Notes: generated by a model from the sequence alone, not told the origin. 64,000 nucleotides of DNA from Ottelia alismoides (GCA_037367405.1 JAZKJV010010616.1:1327501-1391500); one strand, 5' to 3'. Positions 44,391-56,054 are shown, numbered from the stretch's first letter. Made by a program: numbers and translations.

Positions 44391-47300
44391 TGATGAATCC
44401 TCATTTATCACTCTTTATTCTTTTATTTTAGCTAAAAATCTTTGCAAAACACCATGTAGATACTTGTAAATACAATAAGTTAGCAAATAGGCATGCTTGT
44501 GTAATTATCAATAATTAGCATGTTTTTGTGCAAAAATAAAAGAATAAAGAAATAAAAAAAGAGGGAAATATTTAGAATAAATATTGAGTGACCTGAACCT
44601 AAGAGAGGACCCAACATTGGCCTGATCGCCAAATAAAACAAGTAGAGAGAGATAGGGCCATTCACCTTATGCATATTCCTTCTTTTTGTATATATTTTAT
44701 TTTCATAAAAATAAAAATAAAAGTGTGTTTCTCATAATTTGCATATATTTCTAAAAATAAAATAAAAATGAGAGAAATAAAATAAAACCAAAAATAAAAT
44801 ACTTTCTCTCTACATTGTTCATTTACCATGTATATAGGAATAACATCACTATTTATTTCACCCTTGTAAATAAATAACAAAAATAAAATAAAAATTATTT
44901 TATATCCCAAATTTTATGTTGTAAATAAATAAAATATAAAATTTAGGTATTTATACAAAAATAAGAAAATAAAAATAAAAGCATTAAATACATAGGTGTT
45001 TTATACCTGTATATAAAATAATATAATGTATATATCATAATTTATTTTTCAAAAAAAATAAATAAAAATCATAAAAATAGTTTGAAAATAAATAAACATT
45101 TTTTATTATGTAAATATTTTTAAATAAAATCATTTACTATTTTATTTTTTAATTTTCAAATCTTTTTGACCCTGGAATTATCTGATTGGTCTACGGGGGA
45201 TTGTTGACCCCCGGTCAACTCTCCCCCTCGGACCCCTTCTTCACGGATCCTGCTCACTGGCCCGATTCCTCCAAATTTTTTAGAGCGGATCCAAACTCCT
45301 TTCGCCCTGATTTTTCCACCCGCCTGTTCTCCATGGATCAGACATTCCGCGGATCCCTAGGAGAGATCGGATCAGCCTTAGTTCGCGCGCCCGTGCCCGC
45401 TCAACCTCGTCACCTGGGATGCGTATAAAATCTTCATCATTGATTCCCAGCCCCTCAGCTCGCGCCGCAATCCCTAAATCCACCCTAGAGAGCCTCCTCT
45501 CAGTGACAGCGGCCGGAACCATTCTTTGGTGGACGGATTAGGCGCATGTAGCCAACACTCGACGAACGTGGCCGGAGTGTCGCCACGTAAGAGCCTCCCA
45601 GCCCGCCGCAGCTCGGTCGAGGCGACGAATCCCTTCGCCGCACCCTCCTGGAGCTTAGGATTGATCTTCGATGATCAGGTATTCATTTAGTTAATCCTAT
45701 TTCTATCTATCGTCGATTGCTTCATCGTTCCTCCGTCGGCCTCTGCCCTAGTGGCCGGAGCTCCATCTACCATCATCCGCCGCTAAGATCGAATCCCCGT
45801 GCCACCGTCATCCTTCTCCCATCATCTGACCACCTCGAGCTTGGTTAGTCGAGCCAGGATTGAGCTAGGCTCCTTCCCCGGCCTTCGCCGGGACCGTCCT
45901 CCGCTATTCCAGCCGCTTCTCGTTGTTGTTTGTCCAATAACCCCCACCGGAGTTCCCTCCGAGCAAAAGCTTTCATCTGTAGGTCCATATGCATCAGATT
46001 GCCCCCCCAGCTCGTGTTCATCACCCTCACCGGAGACTTCCCAGGTCTCACTACCCTTTCCCAGATATCTGGTCGTTGACGACTCCATCAGCCATCGCCA
46101 CCAGACGCGGAGGGATGAGGCGAGTCGAACCCCTCTCTCTGATCTTCCATCAGACGCTCGGATTTTCTTCAGTTCGCCGACGAACCTCGCCAGGGAGGAG
46201 TTCTTCCTGACTCTTCTCCACCGTCGGATTAAGCCCATTCGCCAGACGCCATCTGAGTCATCCGTGCCCTGCTACTGACCGGCTGTTAGATACCAGATCT
46301 AACGGTCGTGTGCACCCCTCGTCTTCCATCTCGTCAGGACCATCTGATCTATCGGGCGTTAGCATTTCCACCGTACGCCCGCAGCCACTGCCCGCCTGCC
46401 ATCTGTCCATCACGTATCTCATACGCATCCTGGCTGGGTAATTTGCGCCACACCCCCTATAGTTCTTTTTGTTCTTGTTTTGTCTATTCAATAAATTAGC
46501 ACTCTAGGACATTTTGCATGTTAGCACCCGCTGTCTTTCCTATTTGCACTTTAGTCATAATTTTTTGGACGCACGTGCTTCGTCACGTGCATATCTGGGA
46601 CAATTGCATATACGACCTCAGGGCTTATGAGTGTTCTGCTTTTAGATAGTTTTATATATTTGCACTTATACCCCTGTGTGTGGCTTTTTGGACATGTGCT
46701 GGAATTGATGTGAAATTTACAGTAAGCCCCTCGCATTTTTAAAGCTTGTCATTGTTTAGTCTCGGGAACTTGTTTTATTTGCAGAATGGTCCATGTGTGC
46801 TGTGCATGTTTTATTGGTTGAATAAAATAGCAAATTGACTCCAAATGTCGTGAAATTTGGACATGTAGCCCATGCCACTGTGTAAAAATTCCATTGAATT
46901 TTTAGAACATTTTTGTTTTGATTTTCTATTTTTAAAAATTAAAAAACCTTTCTTTTTGCTACTATCTAACTTTAAAAATCAAATAAAAAAATTAAAAAGC
47001 CTCTAAAAAATCTAAAAAAATCACCTTGTACTTATTTTGTTGTCTTTTTTATTTCATTCGATTTTTGTTTGATTTGGATTTATAAAAACCCTAAAAATTT
47101 AAAAACATTAAAAAACTTATAAAAACATTGAAAATTCAAAAAAAATAAAAAAATATAATTTCTTTTTCTGTAGTTAGGTTTTTATTTGTAGTTTCTCTTA
47201 AAATTGTTGCTAGATTTTTATAGACTATTTTTTATATTTTTAAATAGCCTTTAGAGTTTGATTGCACATTGGTTTTTAGTTTTTACCTTATTTTATTTTT

Positions 47301-47745
47301 ATAAAATCAACTAAAAATCCTAAAATTTGAGAAAATTATCAAAAACACTTGAAAAATTATAAAACTCAAAAAAAAATTATTTTAATTTACTGACTTGTTT
47401 TGAGTTATTAAATAATTTATTATTTGGCACTTTTCCCTTTCTTTCATATTTTCTTTATAATTAAAAATAAAAAAACTTAAAAATATAAAAATCCACCAAA
47501 AATATTTTATTTCTTTTTATTTTGATTTTTGACTACTTCGTAGGACCTTGTCCAATCCGTGCTCCTTGAGCTCAACCTTGATCGTTATACCAGGTTAAAT
47601 AAAATGCCGAGATCGCTATTTGTTTTCTTTGTTTGATTCTCTTATTTGGTGGTCTTTGTTTCTTGTTGAGTCCGACTCGAGAGGTTGAGGTCGCAACGAC
47701 CCTTGATACCTTCTCACCTTAGCCACTCGGATCTTCGGCTCATCA
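44391..47745 (+). mobile_element. Element Y, 3' LTR (3355 bp)
   Basis: Starts TGATGAATCCTCATTTATCAC and ends CTTCGGCTCATCA; both ends match solo LTR S. GC-rich core 45175-46440, AT-rich before and after. CACGTG pair at 46572-46590 and CCCCTG/TGCAA ladder elements at 46440-46740. It interrupts copia C1; CTTCC (47746-47750) is the likely target duplication. A 159-codon frame (45799-46278) in the core has no recognised homology and reads as arbitrary. Confidence 0.9.
45424..45430 (+). promoter_or_regulatory. Probable TATA box of Y LTR
   Basis: GCGTATAAAATCTTC in the GC-rich core; the same motif is found in S at 26033-26039. Confidence 0.55.
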
Positions 47746-47750
47746 CTTCC

Positions 47751-48979
47751 CAATGTGCTGGACCGGGATTGCTTTGATATCTACTGACTAAGCTTAATAG
47801 ATAAGCTAAATCAGGTCAAGTACACACCATTGCATACATTAAACTTCCCACCGCTTATGCATATGGTACATTTAAAGGTTTATGCCCCTTTCTGGGGCAT
47901 TGACTCTTACCGAGTCTCTTTCCCGTCACAAGTGGTGTTGGAGCTAGAGTGTTGTTCTGCATTCCAAATCTCCTTAATACAGTATGAAAATATCTTTCCT
48001 GACTAAGGCTCAATGTCCTTGAGTCCATGTCTCTTATTATTTGAATTCCAAGAACATAGGATGCTTTGCCCATGTCCTTCATCTCAAATTCATTGCTCAA
48101 TTTCTGTTTAATTTCATTGAGCATTTGTATGTCATTACCTGCTAGCAGAATGTCATCCACATATAATGACATGATTGCAAAACTGCTCCCACTCTTCATG
48201 ATATACACACAGTTATCAAATTTATTTGAAACAAATCTAAATTGGATAGTTTCTCATGAAATTTGAGATACCATTGCCGTGAAGACTGCTTCAAGTCATA
48301 TAATGGCTTTCTTAACTTGTAAACATTTTTCTCATGACCTTTAACCTGAGATCCCTCAGGTTGTCGTATATAAATTTCTTCCTTTAATTCTCCATTAAGG
48401 AAAGCCGTCTTCACATCCATTTAGAACAATTCTAAATCCATATATGCGACTATGGCTAAGATCATCCAAATGGATGCAAACTTAGCCACTAGAGAGTAGG
48501 TTTCCTGGAAATCTATTCCAGCTTGTTGAGTATAACCTTGGCAACTAATCTGGCTTTATATTTGTCAACAGTACCATCAACTCGGTACTTTTTCTTGAAT
48601 ACCCACTTACATCCTATGGATTGCTTACTTTCTGGTAAATCACATAACTCACATACATTGTTTCGCTCGATTGAGTCCAACTCGTCCCTCATGGCGGCCG
48701 ACCATGATTCCAACTCAGACGAAGCAATAACTTCATCAAAGGATATGGGATCTTTACAATCTGCGACATCCTCATCCACAATGTAACACGACGCCTCGCA
48801 TCCATAGAAATGGTAATCTTCCATCCATGCGGGTTGTGTTCTAGGTCTCTTGTTGCCGATTATACTCGTGGGTTGTGTGGGCCCACCCACTTCCTCTAAA
48901 GGATCATCATGTTCCATAGGTTCATGCTCTATATTAGGATGATCGATATCATTTCCAAGTTCTTGTCTAATGCTCAAGT
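47751..48979 (-). pseudogene. Copia C1 pol: reverse transcriptase and start of RNase H
   Basis: Ty1/copia reverse transcriptase. Landmarks: SIGCKWVFKKKYRVDG and YKARLVAK near 48530-48610, [20 protein letters not shown] at about 48360-48420, the active site YVDDILLAGND near 48130, MKDMGKASYVLGIQI, LSLSQERYFHTVLRRFGM, then AVGSLMYAMVC and SRYQSNPGPAHWE close to 47751. Frameshifts occur near 48500 and 48210, and a stop follows NVPYA at 47855. Element Y entered immediately after PAHWE, so RNase H and the 3' LTR lie beyond the left of the nest. Confidence 0.9.
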
Positions 48980-50205
48980 CGTCTTCATTATCATGTAGGA
49001 CAATCAGAGGATCTGATTCCTCTACTCCATGCTCCTTTTCTTGATGATTACAAGAAAAGTTGCATCACGACTTTCAATCAGACCTTTAATTTCATGAAAG
49101 AATCTATATCCTTTAGAATGTTCAATGTATCCAATAAACTTGTACTTTAATGTCCTGAAGTCTAGCTTATCTCTAAGCTGACTCGGTACCAAAACATGTG
49201 CTACACATCCCCATTTTCGGAGATGATTCAAATCGGACTTTCTGCCATTCCATATTTCATATGGCGTTGATTCTACGGACTTGGTAGGAATCCTATTATG
49301 TATATAATTTGCAGTCAACACTACCTTTCCCTAGAATTTCTTGGAGAGTCCTGAGTGTGAAAGCATACACCTTACTGTATTCATCAAAGTTCGATTCTTT
49401 CTTTCTACTACACCATTTTGTTGTGGTGTATAGGGCATTGTAGTATGTCTGCGAATGCCTGTTTGAATACAGTTTCCTCAAACTCCTTTGAGGTATATTC
49501 CCCACCTCTATCTATCCTAAGAGTCTTGATTGGTTTTCCCAATATTGTCTCCACTTCCGTCTTATATCTCTTAAATGTTTCAAGTGCTTTCGACTTTCTT
49601 CCTAAGAGATAGACATAGGAGAACTTCGAGTAGTCATCAATGAATGTTATAAAATATTCCTTATTTCTATGTGTGCTTACACTCAGTGGTCCACATATGT
49701 CTGATTGGATCAAACCTAATAACTCTGTTGATCGAGTTCTAGTTGAGAAGGGTCTTCTCGTCATTTTACCGAACAGGCAGTGTTTGCAAGGCAATGTCCT
49801 TGCACCCATGATCTTAAGCAACAAATTTGCCTTACTCATTTCATCCATCTTCGAATTTCCTGGATAACCCAGTTGTATTTGCCATAAGTCATAATCAGAC
49901 AAACAACACAAGGAATAATCAGAAGCGACATTGATTAATTCACTAGAATTTATTACAGGAAGACGGAACAGGTCATGCTCGGGCACAAACTTTCCCATCG
50001 CATAGACCTTCTTATTCTTGCCTATAGATACACGTTTATTGTAAAACCTAACTTCGAAGTCTTTATTGAGCAGCACTGGGACAGATATCAGGTTCCGACG
50101 TATCCTTGGGGCATATAGTACATCATTCAGTACCATAATGATATCCCCCAGGTCAAGTCTGTATGTCCCAACACCTTCCACGTCCAGGTAGGTGTTGTTC
50201 CCCAT
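48980..50205 (-). pseudogene. Copia C1 pol: integrase
   Basis: The stretch contains the pre-integrase zinc region and the catalytic core. In the zinc region the two histidines are replaced (LWQIQLGYPGNSKM) while CKHC is kept, so zinc binding is probably lost. The catalytic acidic residues are visible in IQSDICGP, TFIDDYSKFSYVYL and RIDRGGEYTSKEF. A frameshift falls just after that (near 49470), and the frame resumes with MPYTPQQNGVVERKN and then YIHNRIPTKSVESTPYE. A second shift is near 49020. Confidence 0.9.
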
Positions 50206-51177
50206 GAAGATCCTCTATTCACCTTTGCTCAACTCCTTGAAGTCCACCAGGCCTTCTTTCATCTTGGCGATGTGTCTGGTTGCTCCAGAGTCGATCCACC
50301 ATCCATCACTATCTGTGATGATGGAGTTGCATTCCACGACAGCCGTGAATTCCATTTTCTTTTTGCCTTTATTTTCAAGCATTTTAGAATTTCCTGGATT
50401 CTTCTTGTTGGGGTAATTGACCTTGAAATGGACATATTTGCCACAACCATAGCAATATCCATGTGGATATTTCTCACTCTTTCCCTTGAAATTTGCTTTG
50501 GAGGGGCCCAGCCTTTTCTTCGCGTGCACAACATTTGCTTCTTCTTCTTCCTCGACCTCAAAGATATCAGTTTTCGATCTTTGTTTAGAAAGGTCCTACT
50601 CAATTGCCAACTGTGTAGGTAGGTCCGTCACGGAATTAATGTTGCCATTCATCCTCAGGTAAGTGGCAACCATGTCGAATGATGGTGGAAAACTTCCTAA
50701 TATGGCTGCGATCTGCATCCTCTTCGGAATCACGCAATCAGCAGCTGCAAGATCCTTGACCATCACAATCATCTTGTTCACGTGCTCGAGGACGCTTTCA
50801 GATTCCTTCATTCTACACGAGTTGTACTTGTGTAGAAGAATCTGGATGCTCACTTCTGACTTGGAGGGATATTTGTCCTTAACTACAGTCCAGAGCTCGT
50901 AAGTTGATTCACAGGTCTCAAAGACTCGAATCAAGTTTAGATCCATGTGGGTCAGCATGAAGCTCCTAGCCTTATTATCTATTTTCTCCCACTATTCGCA
51001 CGACCTAATTTCCTCCTTAGTTGGATTTTCAGATAAGGTTGGGACGGGTTTATCTATGATGGAGTGTATGATGTCGTGCAATAGGCCATAGTAGATCTTC
51101 CTACTCCACAACACATAATTAGTACCATTGAGATACTCTATTTTCCCTACCTCAGTGGCAATAGTCTTGCTTGTCAT
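50206..51177 (-). pseudogene. Copia C1 gag and protease
   Basis: Gag starts at ATG 51175-51177 (MTSKTIATEVGKIEYLNGTN). The same start is found in C1' at 56055. Core residues include IRVFETCESTYELWTVVKD and LEHVNKMIVMVKDLAAAD. The zinc knuckle is CYGCGKYVHFKVNY, with the last cysteine changed to tyrosine. The protease follows with WWIDSGATRHIA, its DSG intact. In-frame stops sit near 50992, 50596 and 50215; otherwise one frame spans it all into integrase. Confidence 0.9.
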
Positions 51178-51355
51178 ATTGGATCTCAAAGAATCGGGTG
51201 CAACGTTAGGGCAACGTTTAGGGTTTCTGGACTTTAGGAAAACAGAGGAGACGGCAAGTGCTCCACAGTATCAAGCTGCGATGCACCACCGTTCAGGTGG
51301 CCGAAGACGATGTGAGGAGGTGAACCATGGTTGAAGGTCCTTGCTCTGACACCAG
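51178..51355 (-). promoter_or_regulatory. C1 leader and primer-binding site
   Basis: Minus-strand TGGTGTCAGAGC at 51343-51354 is the initiator-tRNA-Met primer site typical of plant copia (TGGTATCAGAGC) with one change. The leader between it and gag is about 165 bases and matches 55900-56054 of C1'. Confidence 0.8.
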
Positions 51356-51667
51356 TGAAGGATCTGACCTGAGGTACGCCCTTTTGATTTGGCTATGAGA
51401 GAACGAGACAGGGAGAGATAGAGAGAGGAAGTGAAGGGATCGGAAGGGGGCTCTTGTAGTCGGGGTTCCGGTGATGCTTTTCCCCTCCCTATGGGGAGGT
51501 TTATATAGGGTGTATACCCTCATCACGTCCACCCCCTTCGACCATGCCCTTACGGTTACAGCCTCCGTGAGACCCGGTCGTCGTAATCACCGGCTCCGCA
51601 ACGACCGGCGGTGGTTCTTGACCTACTTGGTCAAAATCCATTCTACAACCCTGCCTTATCATAACAA
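51356..51667 (-). mobile_element. Copia C1, 5' LTR (about 312 bp)
   Basis: Minus strand from TGTTATGATAAGG to CAGATCCTTCA beside the primer site. TATATAA at 51501-51507 (minus) is the core promoter. The U3 block GACCAAGTAGGTCAAGAACC is shared with C1' (55599-55620). The outer border is inferred from the TG start and is less certain than the inner one. Confidence 0.75.
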
Positions 51668-51879
51668 CTTTTACATCAACTTTAATTGAATTTGAATCAA
51701 TAACTTGTGTTAACCTTGAGTTAATATAATCTAAATATAAAAAATAAAAGATTGATTTTCCACCTCCTCTCTTCATCCACAAGAAAAAAAAATCTAATTG
51801 CGATTGTTTTCCTACAGAGAGAGAAGCTCTGGAAGAGGCTTGAGGAGGAGTGTGGGGAAGGGGAGGCGAGGCAGGTGTG
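51668..51879. other. Flank of C1, no gene
   Basis: AT-rich then polypurine sequence (51815-51880) between C1 and the GTPase-gene fragment. No recognised feature. Confidence 0.4.
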
Positions 51880-52011
51880 TGGGCAAGGAGGAACTTAGCC
51901 CTACGCGAGGGGCCCCTCGCCCACATTGATCGCCAGAATGGCACCTTCCAGCATGCCCAGCTTGGGCTTGACCTTGCAGCCAAAATCGACATGGCCTGGA
52001 GTGATGACCAT
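51880..52011 (-). pseudogene. Fragment of a TypA/BipA-type GTPase gene
   Basis: The minus strand reads MVITPGHVDFGCKV, then GMLEGAILAINVGEGPLA, followed after a stop and a one-base shift by AKFLLA. In TypA/BipA translational GTPases the G3 motif DTPGHADFGGEV is followed at the same distance by a GMVEGAILVVDAGEGP-like block, and this fragment fits that spacing. The D before TPGH is changed to I and there are several other changes. About 40 codons only; nothing upstream or downstream continues it. It is a decayed piece of a host gene, either captured by a transposon or left from an ancient copy. EF-G or LepA are less likely because they lack EGPLAQ. Confidence 0.72.
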
Positions 52012-52214
52012 ATCCTCTGCTCATATTTAGGGATGTGTATGATATGGGTTTGATGGATACCCCACCCGGTACATAGATATCTAATGTAGCCTTTCATGTT
52101 ACTTATCCAAATTGATGTACTCCATGAAATCTAGTGCTCTAACTAAATGGACTTCCTATACTCATGGGACAGGAGGCGGATCTTCTATTGTGGTGATGTC
52201 CCTGCTGTGATGGC

Positions 52215-52320
52215 GTGAGCCGCTCGATCTTGATCGAGCGATTCACACGATTTTGTATGGTACAGAACCACAAAAAGTGCAAAATCATGTGAACTGCTCG
52301 ATCGTCATCGAGCGACACAC
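52215..52320. repeat. Foldback hairpin with nested mini-palindromes
   Basis: Two 41-base arms (52215-52255 and 52280-52320) are inverted copies with 8 mismatches around a 24-base loop. Each arm also contains its own GCTCGATC/GATCGAGC palindrome, so the region could form a cruciform or a long RNA hairpin. It resembles a tiny MITE or a small-RNA precursor. No target duplication was found. Confidence 0.65.
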
Positions 52321-52672
52321 ATATCTACTGCAGAATCTATAGTATTTCGACCTGTAGTAGACTCTCCTCTCTACATAGGACGACCATTAAATGCCCTACC
52401 TTGATTGTCACTCCATTGGCTACCCGAACCATCTCCGCTCCAACGAGGTAACACATATCCAAACATGATGCCCAACTCAATTACCCCTACCTAACTAACT
52501 CTCTCATCTCCTCCGGATCCCCCTCCTCTCCCTCACCACCACCACGACAGAAAGCCTAACTGCCACCTCCCCACCCTATGTTGCCTCCACCACTATCAAG
52601 ACCGTTGCCACCATCATTTATTCTTGTTGTTTGTGTTTGGAACCATCACGTCTAGGAATCCATTGCCTCTAC
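52321..52672. other. Unassigned sequence
   Basis: Pyrimidine-rich, with CACC repeats near 52535-52600. No gene or repeat recognised. Confidence 0.4.
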
Positions 52673-53250
52673 GGGTGTTCATGGGGCGCGTACCCGGCTC
52701 ATTTGATTATGATCCGCCCTGCCCCGTTGGTATTGGATCACGGGGTGACCCGCCCCATTCCAATGGGTACCCAATTGTAATGGGTACCCAGTTAATGTAA
52801 ATGGATGTTGGCTACCCGGGGGTACCCGCAGGTATCCGTTGGGATAAAGAGAGATACTTCTAGTGAAAGGTGACATGTATAAAATGCAAACGATATGTCC
52901 AATTATGTATATCTGTATCTATGTCATATTCATAATGATAATGTCAGGATACGAAAATCTAAATGGTACGGAATGCATTCAGATAGGGATATATAAATAT
53001 AGATAAATAAACTAATGAAGATATATAAAAATATGTGGATAATGTAAACTATATGAATATATGAAATTGAAATGAATACAATCGAATACGAATCGATCCA
53101 ATAATGATGCATTCATGTAGGTTCATCCTAATATTTAATCAAATATGGATAAATGAGATATATATATATATATATAATCAGATGACAAAATGACAAAAGA
53201 TATAAGTATATATTCCTATTCGTAAATAGTTGTATTAATTATCACCGCAT

Positions 53251-53332
53251 TTGATTATTGCAATGTGTGTGCGTGTTTGTGCATGTGTGTGTGTGTCCAT
53301 GGGGCGTGGGTGCGCATGCGCATGTGCGTATG
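53251..53332. repeat. TG/GT-rich microsatellite
   Basis: Imperfect TG repeats (with TGCG variants). Overlapping frames of 75-97 codons here are artefacts of the repeat. Confidence 0.8.
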
Positions 53333-53446
53333 TGTATGTCATACAATTCGTATTCAATTGTATTCATTACCATCATATTTGGATGCCGGTGTATGTCATA
53401 CAATTCATATTCAATTGTATTCATTGCCATCATGTTTGGATGCCGG
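53333..53446. repeat. 57-bp tandem duplication
   Basis: Two units, 53333-53389 and 53390-53446, begin TGTATGTCATACAATTC and end TTTGGATGCCGG with three mismatches. They are internal to the probable DNA transposon. Confidence 0.9.
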
Positions 53447-53850
53447 GATGTATGTATATCAATTTGGAACATATCTGATTTATTATCATATATGTTAATT
53501 CAAATTTTGGCATCCATGTATATATTTTCATACAAATGGATACGTATATGATCCCTCCCATTTATATAAATTTAATCTTATCTATATAATTTTGATTCTC
53601 TTATTTTTCCTATCTAATTTGCATTTGATGATTTGGCAATATATTACCAATATTTATATCCGCATCCATATCTATATTTTTAAAATAAATAAGAATAATG
53701 TAACATCTATATTGGTATTTGTATCTAACCATTTGTATTTTTTAAAATTCGCTTCCAACTGGGTACCCGCAGGTACCTGTCGGGTTTTTTATATGGGGCA
53801 CGGGTCATGGTATAATGGGTACCCGCCCCATCACTTTTAAACGGGTATCT

Positions 53851-54399
53851 AAGAGTTTAGGGTCAAAACTAACAAGTCAAGTCGATTACCCATTGACCCG
53901 GCCTTTCCACCGATGATTGATATAGTCGATTCTGGCACCCCCCCTTCTCAATAGTCTCACTGATATATAATCGGAATTGCTCACCACATACTTGAGTTCT
54001 TCTATCTTGCTACGGAGAGAGCCGGAGGCTTCTGCCCCTTTTCTTCAAAGGTCAGGTCACTTGTCTATCATATCGCGGCACCTTCTAACTATGAAGAAAA
54101 AATAGTCAGGAAGCGCTTATTCAGTCATCTAGTGGAAAAGTGGAAAAAAGTGGATTATAGATAAAGAGACTGGTGTCTGCTACCCCTCAAGGCCCAACCC
54201 TGTCCTCGGTTGGTTCCTCGTTGTTCTCCACACACCCCTAATTGCCTCCTTGTAGTATACTACAAGTAGGAATTTATCTTTGGCTATAATGGCTCTTCAT
54301 AGGTATCATCTCATCTTAGTGGCTTTTTTCATAAGTAAAAGAAATTGGAGGGCATCTAAGTAGAGACAATCTCTTAGTTGTCTATAATGATCATACAGA
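53851..54399. other. Unassigned sequence
   Basis: Spacer between the DNA transposon and the copia C3 end. No gene recognised. Confidence 0.4.
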
Positions 54400-54635
54400 T
54401 ATTGTTGGTATTTCAGATCCCAAAATCACAGTTATTTCTAGATTGAGATTCCTAATTTTTTTCGCATCGAAGGTGACATATAAATTAAGTTGAATATCAA
54501 AAGTGTTTTTCTTAATCAAATAAAGAACCCTAGGGTTCCATATATAGATGGAGACTAGGGTTAGGGTTATAACGAATGTTGACTCTTTGCTGAGTCGATT
54601 AGAATACAACTCGATCTAGAGTTTACAAATAGCAC
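54400..54635 (-). mobile_element. Copia C3, probable 3' LTR
   Basis: Minus strand TGAGTGCTATTTG... to ...GAAATACCAACA, directly after a purine tract TTGAAGGAGGG that follows the end of RNase H. TG..CA ends and position support it; no second copy is in the window to prove the borders. Confidence 0.45.
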
Positions 54636-54644
54636 TCAAGACCC

Positions 54645-55185
54645 TCCTTCAAGCTAGAACATATATATCAATCATTCTTAAGTTGTCACAACACTTCTCT
54701 AACTATAGATGAGCAAGTGGCTTGGTGAGTATATTCGTTGTCTGGTCTTATAGAGGATACACTGAAAGTATAAAGTGACTCTTGATATATCAGATCTCTA
54801 GTGCAATGGAAGTCACTTTCCACATGTTTGGTGTGTTCACGAAACATGGGGTTGTTGTCTATATGCGTTGTTCCTCGGTTGTCTCATCTTAGAACCATAA
54901 TGTCATTAAGAGGTATATGAAGGTATGTGAGTACAGAGCAAATCCATACTAGTTCTATTGCTACATGAGTCATGGCTTTGTATTCACTTTCAGCACATGA
55001 GCAGGAGACCAGTGCATGTTTCTTGCTCCTTCATGTAATCAGGTATCATGCTCCTTTCTTTTCTATTATGCATTCGATGTAATCTGCATTAGAATAGGCA
55101 CTCAGATCAGAGGAGTTGCCTTATGTGAATAGCATGTCTTTTCCTATAGAGGACTTGATGTATCTTAGGGCCATCAATTCATGAA
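54645..55185 (-). pseudogene. Copia C3 pol: RNase H fragment
   Basis: The minus strand shows, across several frames and stops, LMALRYIKSSIGKDMLF, DLSAYSNADYIECI, then HALVSCSCAESEYKAM, a decayed PCFVNTPNMWKV (normally the HER.KHI region), DQTTNI..KPLAHL and the terminal MIDIYVLA. This order is that of the C-terminal RNase H of plant copia elements. The upstream RT is absent; sequence between 55190 and 55560 is unrecognised. Confidence 0.75.
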
Positions 55186-55566
55186 GTAAGTGATGACAAC
55201 CATGAACCATCGTATCTTCTGAGCGGATCACCAGCACCATACATACGGGTAGTATGAGGGAGATTATTCTTTGAGAACAACCATTCCAATGGTTTCTTTA
55301 GTAACCTCTATTTGATTTGTTTATGATTTGTTTGTCTTAATTTGTTTCTTGCTTTGCTATTTCCCGATTTTGCGCTAAATCGGTGTACCTAATATTAGTT
55401 GATTCTTCCTTGATATCTATTATTGGATTATGAATCTAGAGAGATTGATTATTTATCGGTTAATCTATGACACCGTTAATTTAATTCATACTAATATGGA
55501 AAATTATAGTTTACATGTCAGTTCTAATACCAATAGAATTGCCATAATATCATTGAGATTTTTGGA

Positions 55567-55886
55567 TGCAAAATCTATTTGGGTTTGTAGAACGGACTAT
55601 GACCAAGTTGGTCAAGAACCGTCGTCGGCCATTGCAGAGCCGGTGATTACGATGATCGGGTGTCTCGGAGGCCGCAACCGCAGGGGGCGTGGTTGAAGGG
55701 GGCAGACGTGGCGAGGGTTTGTGCCCTATAAAAGACCTCCCATGGGGAGGGGAACGGACACACATCAGAAGCTCGCCAACGGGAGCCCCCTTCCCATCTC
55801 CATCATCTCTCTCACTCGATCTACCCCGTTCTCTCTCTCTCTCTCGCAGCCAAGGGCAAGAAGGCGTACCTCGTCGAGTTACTTCA
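55567..55886 (+). mobile_element. Copia C1', 5' LTR
   Basis: A + strand relative of the C1 LTR: shared GACCAAGTTGGTCAAGAACC, GAGCCGGTGATTACGA and the TATA region, ending GAGTTACTTCA before the primer site. The left border is estimated from C1 and could shift by tens of bases. C1 and C1' are in opposite directions with 3.9 kb between them. Confidence 0.65.
55727..55733 (+). promoter_or_regulatory. TATA box of C1' LTR
   Basis: CCCTATAAAAGACC, equivalent to the minus-strand CCCTATATAAACC of C1. Confidence 0.6.
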
Positions 55887-55887
55887 C

Positions 55888-55899
55888 GGGTATCAGAGC
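55888..55899 (+). promoter_or_regulatory. Primer-binding site of C1'
   Basis: GGGTATCAGAGC, one mismatch from the copia initiator-tRNA-Met site TGGTATCAGAGC. Confidence 0.75.
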
Positions 55900-56054
55900 G
55901 CGTGAGATCGATCCTGCTACCACAAGCCACGCGTGTTTTCGAGATCCAGCTGCCGACATCAAGCTTGTTCAGATCAGTCGCCGTCGCACCATCCGTCGAG
56001 TCCCAGTTTCTCAACGAAATCCTAGCGTTGCATCCTTGTTTCTTAAGATCAAAT

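Larger units (their letters stand above)
52673..53850. mobile_element. Probable non-autonomous DNA transposon
   Basis: Both ends carry inverted, GGGTACCC-rich subterminal sequence: left TGTTCATGGGGCGCGTACCC (52676-52695) and several GGGTACCC copies to 52850; right, reversed, GATGGGGCGGGTACCC (53816-53831) plus GGTACCTGCGGGTACCC (about 53759-53775). The middle is AT-rich with TA and TG microsatellites. The GGTGTTCA start and GC-rich repeats resemble hAT-type ends, but I could not fix the exact borders or an 8-bp duplication. No transposase. Confidence 0.5.

Noticed and set aside
45799..46278. 159-codon frame in the Y LTR core as a gene
   Set aside because: It lies in a GC-rich LTR where long frames arise on both strands; it is not kept in the related LTR S and has no motif I recognise.
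53251..53551. Three overlapping frames of 75-97 codons
   Set aside because: They translate the TG microsatellite and the 57-bp duplication; multiple frames stay open only because of the repeat.
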